Notes under the pieces: model-generated | What the model saw: only the letters and a program-made list of their open reading frames with translations | What the model was told of the DNA's origin: nothing | Databases searched by the model: none | Assembly: GCA_963846855.1 (NCBI GenBank) | Contig: CAWJXK010000008.1 | Coordinates: 1,426,001 to 1,490,000, forward strand | DNA: 64,000 nucleotides | From: CAIWHR01 sp963846855 | GTDB lineage: Bacteria; Pseudomonadota; Gammaproteobacteria; Burkholderiales; Casimicrobiaceae | Direction of reading: 5' to 3' | Translations under genes and position numbers: made by a program | Shown: one piece after another, positions 54,586 through 62,804 of the stretch | Layout: each line of letters begins with the position of its first letter | Numbering within the stretch: position 1 is the stretch's first letter

Positions 54586-54634
54586 AAGCCACGCGTCGCT
54601 GCGGCGTGTTGCCGCAGCCGCGCGTGGCTTTTTC
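54586..54634. terminator. strong intrinsic terminator between convergent genes
   Basis: A 20-base arm AAGCCACGCGTCGCTGCGGC (54586-54605) pairs at 18 of 20 positions with 54611-54630, loop GTGTT, followed by TTTCTT on the plus strand. It ends the small exported-protein transcript. The complementary strand has AA/TT context that may also serve the convergent TPP-enzyme gene. Confidence 0.88.
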
Positions 54635-54667
54635 TTGATTGCGCGCCAGCCGGTTGCGTTTCTCGGC

Positions 54668-56377
54668 TCAGCTGCGCCGTGCGGCTTCGCCCTGGGCGCG
54701 CAACGCGCCGAGCGACGCACTCGGCGTCAGCGCCTGTGGATCGAGCTTGAGATGGAGCAGCACCGGGCCGTCGGCCGAGAGCGCGCGTTCGAATGCCGGC
54801 GCGAATTCGGCGGTGCGCGTCACTGTTTCGCCCTGCGCCCCGTAGGCGCGCGCGAGCGCCGCGAAATCGGGATTGACGAGTGACGTGCCGACCACGCGGC
54901 CGGGATAGTTCCGCTCCTGGTGCATCCGGATCGTGCCGTACATGCCGTTGTCGACGACGACGAACACGATCGCGAGCCGGTACTGGACTGCGGTCGCGAG
55001 CTCCTGGCCGTTCATCAGAAAACATCCGTCGCCGTTCCAGGACACGACGATCCGCTCCGGATGCAGAACCTTGGCCGCGACTGCGGCGGGCACGCCGTAG
55101 CCCATCGCCCCCGAGTACGGCGCGAGTTGCGTGCGAAAGCGGCGGTAGCGGAATATCCGGTGCAGCCAGGCGGTGTAGTTGCCGGCGCCGTTGGTGAGGA
55201 TCGCGTCGTCAGGCAACCGCGCGTCGAGCCACGCGACGATCTGCCAGAGATCGAGCTCGCCGGGCACCGGACGCGGTGCCCGCCATGCTTCGTAGTCGGC
55301 ATGCGCCGACGCAACGCCCTCGGCCCGGTTGCCTGCAGTGGTTGCCGGCAGCGCATTGAGCGCGGACAGGAACGGCCCGGGCGCGGCGACGATCCCGAGC
55401 GCGGGCTGGTAGACGCGCCCGATCTCCTCGGCGCCCGGATGCACGTGGATCAGCGATTGCGCCGGCGTTGGCGACGCGATCAGCGTGTATCCGCCCGTGA
55501 CCATCTCGCCCAGCCGTTCGCCGACGACGAGGAGAACGTCGGCGTCGCGAATGCGCGCCGCGAGCTTCGGGCTGACGCCGATGCCGACATCCCCCGCGTA
55601 GTGCGGGTCGCGATTGTCGAACAGGTCCTGGCTGCGGAATCCGCATGCCACGGGCAGCGCGTTGCGCGCCGCGTAATCCTTGAGATCGGTGCATGCCGCG
55701 GCGGTCCATCGCGGTCCGCCGACGAGGACAAGCGGCCGGCGCGCGCCGGCAAGCATTGCGTGCGCCGCTGCGACATCCGCGCTCGCCGGCACGGCGTCCG
55801 CCACGCGCACCGGCGCCGCATCGATCGCGCTCGCACGGCTCGTCAGCATGTCCTCGGGCAGCGCGAGGACGACCGGCCCGGGCCGACCCGCCATCGCCGT
55901 GCGAAATGCGCGCGCGACATATTCCGGAATCCGTTCGGCGCGGTCGATCTGCGCTGCCCATTTGGCGATGCTTCCGTACATCCGCCGGTAGTCGATTTCC
56001 TGGAATGCCTCGCGATCGACAAAATCGCCGCCGACCTGTCCGATGAACACGATCATCGGCGACGAATCCTGCGCGGCCGTATGAATGCCGATCGCCGCGT
56101 TGGAGGCACCCGGGCCGCGCGTCACCATCGCGATCCCGGGACGGCCGGTGAGCTTGCCGAACGCTTCCGCCATGAACGCGGCGCCGCCTTCCTGGCGGCA
56201 CACGACCAGCGCCAAACGGTCGCTGACATCATGCAGCGCGTCGAGCACGGCCAGATAGCTCTCACCGGGAACGCAGAAGACGTGCGTCGCACCCTGGGCC
56301 ACGAGATTGGCAACGAGGATCTCGCCGCCGGTGCGGGGGGATTTCACGGGAGCCTTCGGGATATCGGGACCGGGCAC
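54668..56377 (-). CDS. thiamine-diphosphate-dependent enzyme, acetolactate synthase-like
   Basis: A 569-residue ThDP enzyme with the three expected domains. The catalytic Glu63 is in VVCRQEGGAAFMAEAFGKLT. The central domain has a Rossmann-like core (VGERLGEMVTGGYTLIAS). The C-terminal ThDP motif GDGCFLMNGQELATAVQYRL continues to VVVDN. It lacks the obvious motifs of the true IlvB large subunit, and there is no small regulatory subunit next to it, so a decarboxylase or other ligase of the same superfamily is equally possible. Divergent from the MscS gene, 56 bases apart. Confidence 0.85.
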   Translation of the reverse strand: MPGPDIPKAPVKSPRTGGEILVANLVAQGATHVFCVPGESYLAVLDALHDVSDRLALVVCRQEGGAAFMAEAFGKLTGRPGIAMVTRGPGASNAAIGIHTAAQDSSPMIVFIGQVGGDFVDREAFQEIDYRRMYGSIAKWAAQIDRAERIPEYVARAFRTAMAGRPGPVVLALPEDMLTSRASAIDAAPVRVADAVPASADVAAAHAMLAGARRPLVLVGGPRWTAAACTDLKDYAARNALPVACGFRSQDLFDNRDPHYAGDVGIGVSPKLAARIRDADVLLVVGERLGEMVTGGYTLIASPTPAQSLIHVHPGAEEIGRVYQPALGIVAAPGPFLSALNALPATTAGNRAEGVASAHADYEAWRAPRPVPGELDLWQIVAWLDARLPDDAILTNGAGNYTAWLHRIFRYRRFRTQLAPYSGAMGYGVPAAVAAKVLHPERIVVSWNGDGCFLMNGQELATAVQYRLAIVFVVVDNGMYGTIRMHQERNYPGRVVGTSLVNPDFAALARAYGAQGETVTRTAEFAPAFERALSADGPVLLHLKLDPQALTPSASLGALRAQGEAARRS

Positions 56378-56398
56378 GGCCGGCGATCTGCCATTCTA

Positions 56399-56404
56399 TA
56401 TAAT
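56399..56404 (+). promoter_or_regulatory. -10 box TATAAT upstream of the MscS-cNMP gene
   Basis: TATAAT 30 bases before ATG 56434, within the 56-base divergent region. The -35 position is not a good match to TTGACA. Transcription would start near 56411. Confidence 0.4.
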
Positions 56405-56433
56405 CGTCGCCACCCGACCCCGCCGATGCCGCC

Positions 56434-57948
56434 ATGCTGACGCCAGAACTCGTCTACCACGCCTCGGTCATGGTCACCGTCGGGCTCCTGCTCGCGCTTT
56501 TCGTCGTCTGGCTTCGGCGCGACCTCGGCCAGTTGATGGCGGTGATGTCGGGAACGATGATCGTCGGAGTGATCGGCCTCGTCATCCTGCAGCGCATCGA
56601 GTCGATGCTGGTGACCGGGACCATCGCCAATGCCGTGCGCGAGGCGATGCTGCTGCTGATCGCGGTCGGCTTCATACGCATCGCTCTGGTATTCCTATTC
56701 CAAGGCCTGCTGAAGCGCCTGAACGTCCCGCGCATCCTCGGCGACGTGCTCTTCGCGCTGCTCCTCGTCGTGTTCGGCCTCTACCGGATGAATGCGGTCG
56801 GCGTAAATCTGGCGAGCATCATCACGACGTCGGCGATTGTCTCGGGCGGCATCGCGTTGTCGCTGCGCGAGCCGCTCGAGAACCTCTGGGCCGGCATGGC
56901 GCTGCAACTCGACAACACGTGCCGGATCGGCGACTGGATCCGCATCGACGGCGTCACCGGGCAGATCGTCGGCGTACGCTGGCGCTACCTGTCGCTCGCG
57001 ACGAACACCAACGAGACGGTGATGATCCCGAACATGCAGATGACCAAGAATCGCGTGATCGTGCTCGCCCGCCGGGGCGAGGAGCGGGTCCCGCAGCGGC
57101 GCGACGTCGAGTTCTCGGTGTCCTACGACGTGCCGCCGGCGCGGGTCATCGCGGTGGTCGAGGACGCGCTGGCACGCTCCGAGATCCGCAACGTCTCGAC
57201 GAATCCCAAGGCGATCGCGATGTGCGTGGGATTCGGCGACAACGCCATTCACTTCGTCGTGCGCTACGGGCTCGCCAATCTCAGCCAGGATCTGTGGACC
57301 GACTCACAGGTGCGGCTGCATGTCGCGGCGACGCTCGCGCGCAACCACATGGAAATCCCGTTGCCGCAGCGCGTGCTGATCCGCGGCCGCACCCAGGGCG
57401 GCCCGGAGATCCACGAGCGCGAACTCACCGCGCGGTCGGCGACGCTCGCGAAGCTGGAGCTCTTTGCGGCGCTGACCGACGCCGAGCGGCGCGCGCTGGC
57501 GGAAGAGCTCTCGGACTGGCCGTACGTCGCCGACGACATCGTCGCCCGCCAGGGCGAGCCGGCCGACTCGATGTTCATCCTTGCCCAGGGGCGCGTCGGC
57601 GTCTTCGACGACAGCGCGAGCGGAACCGGCTCGCGGGACCGCCTCGCGACTCTGGATGCGCCCAACGTCTTCGGCGAGATGGGGCTTCTGACCGGGCAGG
57701 CGAGGGGAGCGACCGTCGTCGCCGAGACCGAAGTGCTCTGCTACCGGCTCGACAAGGCCGGATTCGACACCACGCTCAAGGCGCGGCCGGCGCTGGTCGA
57801 GCAGCTTTCACGCGTCGTTGCGGCCCGGCAGATGGCCAACGACGCCACGCTCGAAGGCCTCGGCGCCGACTTGCGTGCGCGCAGCGCGTCGACCCGTACC
57901 GCGGAGCTCGTCCGGCGGATCAAGAGCTTCTTCGCGATCCAATCCTAG
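56434..57948 (+). CDS. MscS-type mechanosensitive channel with C-terminal cyclic-nucleotide-binding domain
   Basis: A 504-residue protein. Helices at about residues 8-26, 33-52, 65-90 and 100-118 lead to the pore helix and MscS beta domain: SAIVSGGIALSLREPLENLW, GDWIRIDGVTGQIVGVRWRY and NTNETVMIPNMQM. From about residue 345 a cNMP-binding domain follows, with AKLELFAALTDAERRALAEE, GEPADSMFILAQGRVGVFD and FGEMGLLTGQARGATVVA (phosphate-binding cassette). Such bCNG channels may open on cAMP or membrane tension. Divergent from the ThDP enzyme. Confidence 0.93.
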   Translation: MLTPELVYHASVMVTVGLLLALFVVWLRRDLGQLMAVMSGTMIVGVIGLVILQRIESMLVTGTIANAVREAMLLLIAVGFIRIALVFLFQGLLKRLNVPRILGDVLFALLLVVFGLYRMNAVGVNLASIITTSAIVSGGIALSLREPLENLWAGMALQLDNTCRIGDWIRIDGVTGQIVGVRWRYLSLATNTNETVMIPNMQMTKNRVIVLARRGEERVPQRRDVEFSVSYDVPPARVIAVVEDALARSEIRNVSTNPKAIAMCVGFGDNAIHFVVRYGLANLSQDLWTDSQVRLHVAATLARNHMEIPLPQRVLIRGRTQGGPEIHERELTARSATLAKLELFAALTDAERRALAEELSDWPYVADDIVARQGEPADSMFILAQGRVGVFDDSASGTGSRDRLATLDAPNVFGEMGLLTGQARGATVVAETEVLCYRLDKAGFDTTLKARPALVEQLSRVVAARQMANDATLEGLGADLRARSASTRTAELVRRIKSFFAIQS

Positions 57949-57975
57949 GTGCCCGTCGGGATTCCCGGCACAGCG

Positions 57976-58875
57976 TCAGCGGACGCCGACGATATCGGCG
58001 CGCTTCAGCAGGAATACGCTGTCCGGAGCCGCGGCGGTCGCCACCCACACGAATGGCAGGCGCGGCCATGCGAGCTCGACCGCGGCGCGATTGTGGCCGA
58101 CCTCGACCACCAGCGTTCCCTCCGGATTCAGGAATCGCGGCGCTTCCTTGAGAATCGTGCGCACCGCGTCGAGGCCGTCGTCGCCGCCGGCGAGTGCCAA
58201 GGCAGGCTCGTGCCGATACTCGGGCGGCAATTCCTCCATTGCCATCGCGGTAACGTAAGGCGGGTTGCTGATGATGAGGTCGAAGCTCTTTTCCGAGAGG
58301 TTCGCGAAGAGGTCGGAGCGGATGAGATTGACGCGATCGGCGAGTCCGTAGTCGGCGACATTGCGCTGTGCCACGGTGAGCGCGTCGGCGGAGATGTCGA
58401 CCGCGTCGATATCGGCATCGGGATAGGCATGCGCGAGCAGGATGGCGAGGCAGCCCGATCCCGTGCACATGTCGAGCGCCGTCGTGACCTGCTGCGCGTC
58501 GCCCACCCAGGGCGCGAGGCCGTCAGGAAGGAGCTCGGCGATGAACGACCGCGGAATCACGACGCGCTCGTCGACGTAGAAGCGGAAATCGCCGAGCCAC
58601 GCCTCGTGCGTGAGGTACGCGGCCGGCACCCGCTGGTCGATGCGCCGGACCAGGAGCTCCATCAGCCGCGCGCGCTCGCCCTGCGTCAGCGCTGCGTCCA
58701 GGAACGGCTCCAGCCGGTCGAGCGGAAGATGCAATTCGTGAAGGATGAGGTAGGCCGCCTCGTCGTACGCGTTGGCACTGCCGTGACCGAATGCGAGCTT
58801 CGCCTCGCCGAACCGCGAGATCGCATAACGCAGCCAGTCGCGCAGCGTGGCGAGATCGTGGAGCTCGGTGCTCAT
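57976..58875 (-). CDS. prmB: ribosomal protein L3 N5-glutamine methyltransferase
   Basis: A 299-residue SAM-dependent methyltransferase that modifies the glutamine of ribosomal protein L3. N-terminal helical domain (residues 1-85), SAM motif ALDMCTGSGCLAILLAHAYP (near 134), acidic VDISADAL, and catalytic NPPY (204-207). Choice of PrmB over PrmC follows the N-terminal domain (LRDWLRYAISRFGEAKLAFG, HGSANAYDEAAYLILHELHL), typical of PrmB. It starts with an ATGA overlap on dapE, a usual arrangement in betaproteobacteria. Confidence 0.93.
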   Translation of the reverse strand: MSTELHDLATLRDWLRYAISRFGEAKLAFGHGSANAYDEAAYLILHELHLPLDRLEPFLDAALTQGERARLMELLVRRIDQRVPAAYLTHEAWLGDFRFYVDERVVIPRSFIAELLPDGLAPWVGDAQQVTTALDMCTGSGCLAILLAHAYPDADIDAVDISADALTVAQRNVADYGLADRVNLIRSDLFANLSEKSFDLIISNPPYVTAMAMEELPPEYRHEPALALAGGDDGLDAVRTILKEAPRFLNPEGTLVVEVGHNRAAVELAWPRLPFVWVATAAAPDSVFLLKRADIVGVR

Positions 58876-60050
58876 CGCGCCGCGTCCGGCACGAGAAGCC
58901 GCTCGAGGATGCGGCGGTAGATCGCCGCCAGCGGCGCGAGGTCGGCGACGCGCACGCGCTCGTTGATCTTGTGGATCGTCGCATTCACCGGACCCAGCTC
59001 GACGACCTGGTCGCAGATATCGGCGAGGAAGCGTCCGTCCGACGTGCCGCCGGTGCAGGAGAGCTCGGGAACGCGCCCGGTCACTTCGCGCACTGCCTCG
59101 CTGGCGACGTCGACCATGGCACCGCGCGGGGTCAGATACGGCTTGCCCGAGCCCGTCCAGTCGACGTCATAATCGAGGCCATGCCGGTCGAGAATCGCGA
59201 TCAGCCGCTCCTGCAGCGATGCCTGCGTGCTCGCGGGCGAATGCCGGAAATTGAACTTGAGCTCGAGCGTGCCCGGAATCACGTTGTTCGCGCCGGTGCC
59301 GGCATGGATATTCGAGCACTGCCATGTCGTTGCCGGAAAATAGGCGTTGCCATCGTCCCAACGGGTCGCGGCCAGCTCGGTCAGCGCGGGCGCGACGCGA
59401 TGAATCGGGTTGTCGGCGAGTTGGGGATAGGCGACGTGGCCCTGAACACCCTTCACGGTCAGCGTGCCCGAGAGCGTTCCGCGGCGACCGTTCTTGATCA
59501 TGTCCCCCAGCGCGTCGACCGCGGTGGGCTCGCCGACGACGCAATAATCGATCCGTTCACCGCCCGCGGCGAGCTTCTCGACGACGCGCGCCGTGCCGTC
59601 GATCGAAGGGCCTTCCTCGTCGGACGTGAGCAGGAGCGCGATCGACCCGGGTGCGCCGGGGTGGCGCGCGACGAAGGCCTCGATGGCCACGACGAACGCC
59701 GCGAGCGAGGCTTTCATGTCCGCGGCGCCGCGGCCGTACAGCCAGCCGCCGCGCTCGGTCGGCACGAACGGATCGCCGTCCCACTGCGCGAGCGGGCCCG
59801 TCGGCACGACGTCGGTATGGCCGGCGAAACACACGACGGGACGCGCTGCGCCGCGCCGCGCCCAGAGATTGGTGACGCCGTTCACGACGAGCGTCGTGAT
59901 GGAGAATCCGAGCGGCTCGAGGCGCCGTGCGATGAGCGCCTGCACCCCGGCGTCGTCTGGCGTGAGCGAGCGGCGCTCGATCAGCGCACGCGCGAGCAGG
60001 AGCGTGGGGTCAACGGCGGGTGCAACGGGTGCGGGCGCAGCGGAAGCCAT
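58872..60050 (-). CDS. dapE: succinyl-diaminopimelate desuccinylase
   Basis: A 392-residue zinc aminoacylase of lysine/diaminopimelate synthesis: it hydrolyses N-succinyl-LL-DAP to LL-DAP and succinate. Metal and catalytic residues are in place: CFAGHTDVVPTGP (His, Asp), GRGAADMKASLAAFVVAIE (Asp), LLTSDEEGPSIDGTA (Glu pair) and ELSCTGGTSDGRFLADI. ATG 60050 is preferred; a longer open frame upstream has no DapE sequence. The Ala/Pro-rich N-terminus (first ~13 residues) is slightly longer than usual. Confidence 0.95.
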   Translation of the reverse strand: MASAAPAPVAPAVDPTLLLARALIERRSLTPDDAGVQALIARRLEPLGFSITTLVVNGVTNLWARRGAARPVVCFAGHTDVVPTGPLAQWDGDPFVPTERGGWLYGRGAADMKASLAAFVVAIEAFVARHPGAPGSIALLLTSDEEGPSIDGTARVVEKLAAGGERIDYCVVGEPTAVDALGDMIKNGRRGTLSGTLTVKGVQGHVAYPQLADNPIHRVAPALTELAATRWDDGNAYFPATTWQCSNIHAGTGANNVIPGTLELKFNFRHSPASTQASLQERLIAILDRHGLDYDVDWTGSGKPYLTPRGAMVDVASEAVREVTGRVPELSCTGGTSDGRFLADICDQVVELGPVNATIHKINERVRVADLAPLAAIYRRILERLLVPDAAR

Positions 60051-60103
60051 GCGCCGAATGGTAGCAAATCGACCGTGTGCGAAGGCGCCGTGCAGGGGCC
60101 CGG

Positions 60104-61279
60104 TCAGGCGTTGTGGTCGAGCATGTTGGGCTCGATCTGCATCGTCGTGAAATCGCTGTGCTGCCGGCCCTGCGGACTCGATTCGTTGTCGCGCTTGGAC
60201 ATGATGTCGACGCGCGCGGTGGGCGAGTTCTGGTTGATGAGCCAGGCGAGGTTGGTCGGCGAGTCCGACGCGACCATCGCCTCGTCGTAGCTGATCTGCG
60301 CGTCGAGATAGAGGCGGCACAGCGCCTGCTCGAAGGTCTGCGATCCGGGATAGAGCGACTGCTCCATCGCCTCCTTGATCTGCGTGATCTCGCCGTTCTT
60401 GATGAGGTCGGCGATGAGCGAGGTATTGAGCAGGATCTCGGTGGCGGGCTGTTGCTCGCCGTCCTTGTTGAGCACGAGCCGCTGCGAGATGATCGCGCGA
60501 AGGCCGATCGACAGGTCGGACAGCACGCCGGAGCGCGCGTCGTAGGGGAACATGTTGATGATCCGCGACAAAGCGTGGTAGCTGTTGTTGGCGTGCAGCG
60601 TCGACAGGCACAGGTGGCCGGTCAGCGTGTGGATCAGCGCCTGCTGCATGGTGTCGCGCTCGCGGATCTCACCGATCATGATGAGGTCGGGTGCTTCGCG
60701 CAGCGCGTTCGCCAGCGCCTTCTGGTAGCTCTGGGTGTCGACGTGGAGCTCGCGCTGGTTGACGATGCTGCGCTTGTGCTCGAACAGGTACTCGATCGGG
60801 TCCTCGATCGTCAGGATGTGGCCGGGCCGGTTGGAATTTCGGTAGTCGATCATCGCCGCCAGCGTGGTCGACTTGCCCGAGCCGGTAGCGCCGGCGATGA
60901 TCACGAGCCCGCGCTTCTCCATCACGATGTCGAGCAGCACGGGCGGCAGCTTGAGTTCATCGAACGACGGGATGTGGCTCCGCACGAAGCGCACAACCAG
61001 CGACAGGGTTCCGCGCTGGCGGAAGATGTTGATCCGGAAGTTGCCGACGGCGCGGTCGAGGTAGGAGAGGTTCATCTCCATCTCGTTCTCGAATTCGCGC
61101 GCCTGCTCTTTCGACATCAGCTCGTAGGCGATGCGGCGCACCGTCTCCACGTCCATCGGCTGCGTCGAGATCGGCGAGACGACGCCGTTGACCTTGATGT
61201 TGATCGGGGCGCCGCACGAGATAAAGATGTCCGAGGCCTGCTTGTCGGCCATCAGACGGAACAGTCGGTCGAGGTACAT
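60104..61279 (-). CDS. pilU: type IV pilus retraction ATPase PilU
   Basis: A 391-residue hexameric secretion ATPase: Walker A GATGSGKST (130-138), Asp box ILTIEDPIEYLFEHKRSIVN, Walker B DLIMIGEIRERDTMQQAL, His box GHLCLSTLHANNSYHALSRI. The first-line sequence (MYLDRLFRLMADKQASDIFI) and a C-terminal extension (residues 345-391) favour PilU over PilT. PilU works with PilT in twitching; pilT, usually adjacent, is not in the window. Starts at ATG 61279, about 200 bases from the divergent phosphorylase gene. Confidence 0.9.
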   Translation of the reverse strand: MYLDRLFRLMADKQASDIFISCGAPINIKVNGVVSPISTQPMDVETVRRIAYELMSKEQAREFENEMEMNLSYLDRAVGNFRINIFRQRGTLSLVVRFVRSHIPSFDELKLPPVLLDIVMEKRGLVIIAGATGSGKSTTLAAMIDYRNSNRPGHILTIEDPIEYLFEHKRSIVNQRELHVDTQSYQKALANALREAPDLIMIGEIRERDTMQQALIHTLTGHLCLSTLHANNSYHALSRIINMFPYDARSGVLSDLSIGLRAIISQRLVLNKDGEQQPATEILLNTSLIADLIKNGEITQIKEAMEQSLYPGSQTFEQALCRLYLDAQISYDEAMVASDSPTNLAWLINQNSPTARVDIMSKRDNESSPQGRQHSDFTTMQIEPNMLDHNA

Positions 61280-61483
61280 GGCGTTTTCGCGAGGCTACAA
61301 TGTGGGTTCGCCGGGGCCGCCGGCGGCGTGTCGCGTTTCCATGATAATGTCATGAATCGGCGGGTGGTGCCAAGTTCGGGCCGGAGCCCGGCAATTTCTG
61401 GACGTTTGCGGGTTCATTTCACTTCGGTGCTCCCTTTGGCGCCGCGTGTCTTCCCTGGACAAGTCATTGATTAAGCAAATTTC

Positions 61484-62257
61484 ATGCTCGCGATCATCGG
61501 CGGCACCGGCCTGACCCGGTTGTCGACGCTGGCGGTCGCGCATCGCGAAGTCGTCCGCACGCCCTACGGCGATCCCTCGGCGGCAATGCTTTTCGGCGAG
61601 ATCGCCGGTCGTCCGGCGATGTTCCTCGCGCGCCATGGCCATGGCCACACGATTCCGCCGCACCGGGTCAACTACAGGGCGAATCTGTGGGCGCTCCGCG
61701 CGCGCGGCGCAACCGCAGTGCTCGGCGTCGCGTCGGTGGGCGCCATTCGCGGCGCGCTGCCCGGCTCCCTCGTGCTGCCGCATCAACTGATCGACTACAC
61801 GCAGGGCCGCGAATCGACCTTCTACGACGGCGGCGAGCACAAGGTGGTCCACATCGATTTCACGCACCCGTATTCGCCGGCGCTGCGCCAGAAGTGCTGC
61901 GCGGCGGCGCGATCAGCAGGAATCGCACTGACGGACGGCGGCGTCTACGCTGCGGTATCGGGGCCGCGGCTCGAGACCGCGGCGGAAATCGACCGCCTCG
62001 AGCGCGACGGCGCGACGCTGGTCGGGATGACCGGCATGCCCGAAGCCGCGCTGGCGCGCGAGCTCGACCTCCCTTATGCGTGCATCGCGGTCGTGGTGAA
62101 TCACGCCGCGGGGCGCGGGGATTCCTCGGGACAGATCTCGATGGAAGGCATCGCCGGCGTGCTCGAGTCCGCGATGGACAAGGTCCGCTCGCTGCTCGAT
62201 CACGTGGCGCCGCTGATTCCCGCCCCGGCGCCGGCGACGACGCGAGGATCCGGATGA
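61484..62257 (+). CDS. S-methyl-5'-thioinosine/thioadenosine phosphorylase
   Basis: A 257-residue PNP/MTAP-fold enzyme of methionine salvage. N-terminus LAIIGGTGLTRLSTL is followed by the phosphate/ribose motif ARHGHGHTIPPHRVNYRANL, then YAAVSGPRLETAAEIDRLE, and the base-binding VGMTGMPEAALARELDLPYA. The separation from the MTAP subfamily rests on specificity residues I cannot judge reliably; S-methyl-5'-thioinosine phosphorylase (MTIP) is likely because many betaproteobacteria lack a canonical MTAP. Its stop overlaps the def start (ATG at 62254). Confidence 0.88.
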   Translation: MLAIIGGTGLTRLSTLAVAHREVVRTPYGDPSAAMLFGEIAGRPAMFLARHGHGHTIPPHRVNYRANLWALRARGATAVLGVASVGAIRGALPGSLVLPHQLIDYTQGRESTFYDGGEHKVVHIDFTHPYSPALRQKCCAAARSAGIALTDGGVYAAVSGPRLETAAEIDRLERDGATLVGMTGMPEAALARELDLPYACIAVVVNHAAGRGDSSGQISMEGIAGVLESAMDKVRSLLDHVAPLIPAPAPATTRGSG

Positions 62258-62784
62258 TCCGCGAGGTCCTGCGCATGGGCGATCCGCGGCTGCTCGCTTC
62301 GTCGCGGCCGGTCGAGCAATTTGCCACACCTGAGCTCGATGCGCTTCTCGCCGACCTGCGCGACACGATGGCCGCGCAGAACGGCGCCGGACTCGCGGCG
62401 CCGCAGATCGGAGTCGGTCTTAGGGTCGTCATCTTCGGCTTCGAGTCCAACGAGCGCTACCCCGATGCCGAACCGGTGCCGTACACCGAAATCGTGAATC
62501 CGCGCATCACGCCGCTCACCCCGGCGCTGGAGGATGGATGGGAGGGCTGCCTGTCGGTTCCGGGCTTGCGCGGGGTCGTGCCGCGCTTCACCAGCGTGCG
62601 CTACGAAGGCTTCGATCCTCAGGGGCGGCCGATCGCACGCGAGGCGACCGGGTTTCATGCCCGCGTCGTGCAGCACGAATGCGATCACCTCGACGGCATC
62701 CTGTACCCGATGCGAATGCGCGACATGCGCAACTTCGGATTCACCGAAGTGCTGTTTCCCGACGCGCCGACCGGCGAGGAGTAG
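62254..62784 (+). CDS. def: peptide deformylase
   Basis: A 176-residue iron-dependent deformylase that removes the N-formyl group from nascent proteins. All three motifs present: GAGLAAPQ (44-51), EGCLSVPG (97-104, metal Cys99) and QHECDHLDG (140-148, two His ligands plus catalytic Glu). Linked to the phosphorylase gene by a 4-base overlap. Convergent with glnD, 20 bases apart. Confidence 0.96.
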   Translation: MIREVLRMGDPRLLASSRPVEQFATPELDALLADLRDTMAAQNGAGLAAPQIGVGLRVVIFGFESNERYPDAEPVPYTEIVNPRITPLTPALEDGWEGCLSVPGLRGVVPRFTSVRYEGFDPQGRPIAREATGFHARVVQHECDHLDGILYPMRMRDMRNFGFTEVLFPDAPTGEE

Positions 62785-62804
62785 GCGGGAGGCGCCCTTC
62801 CCCG

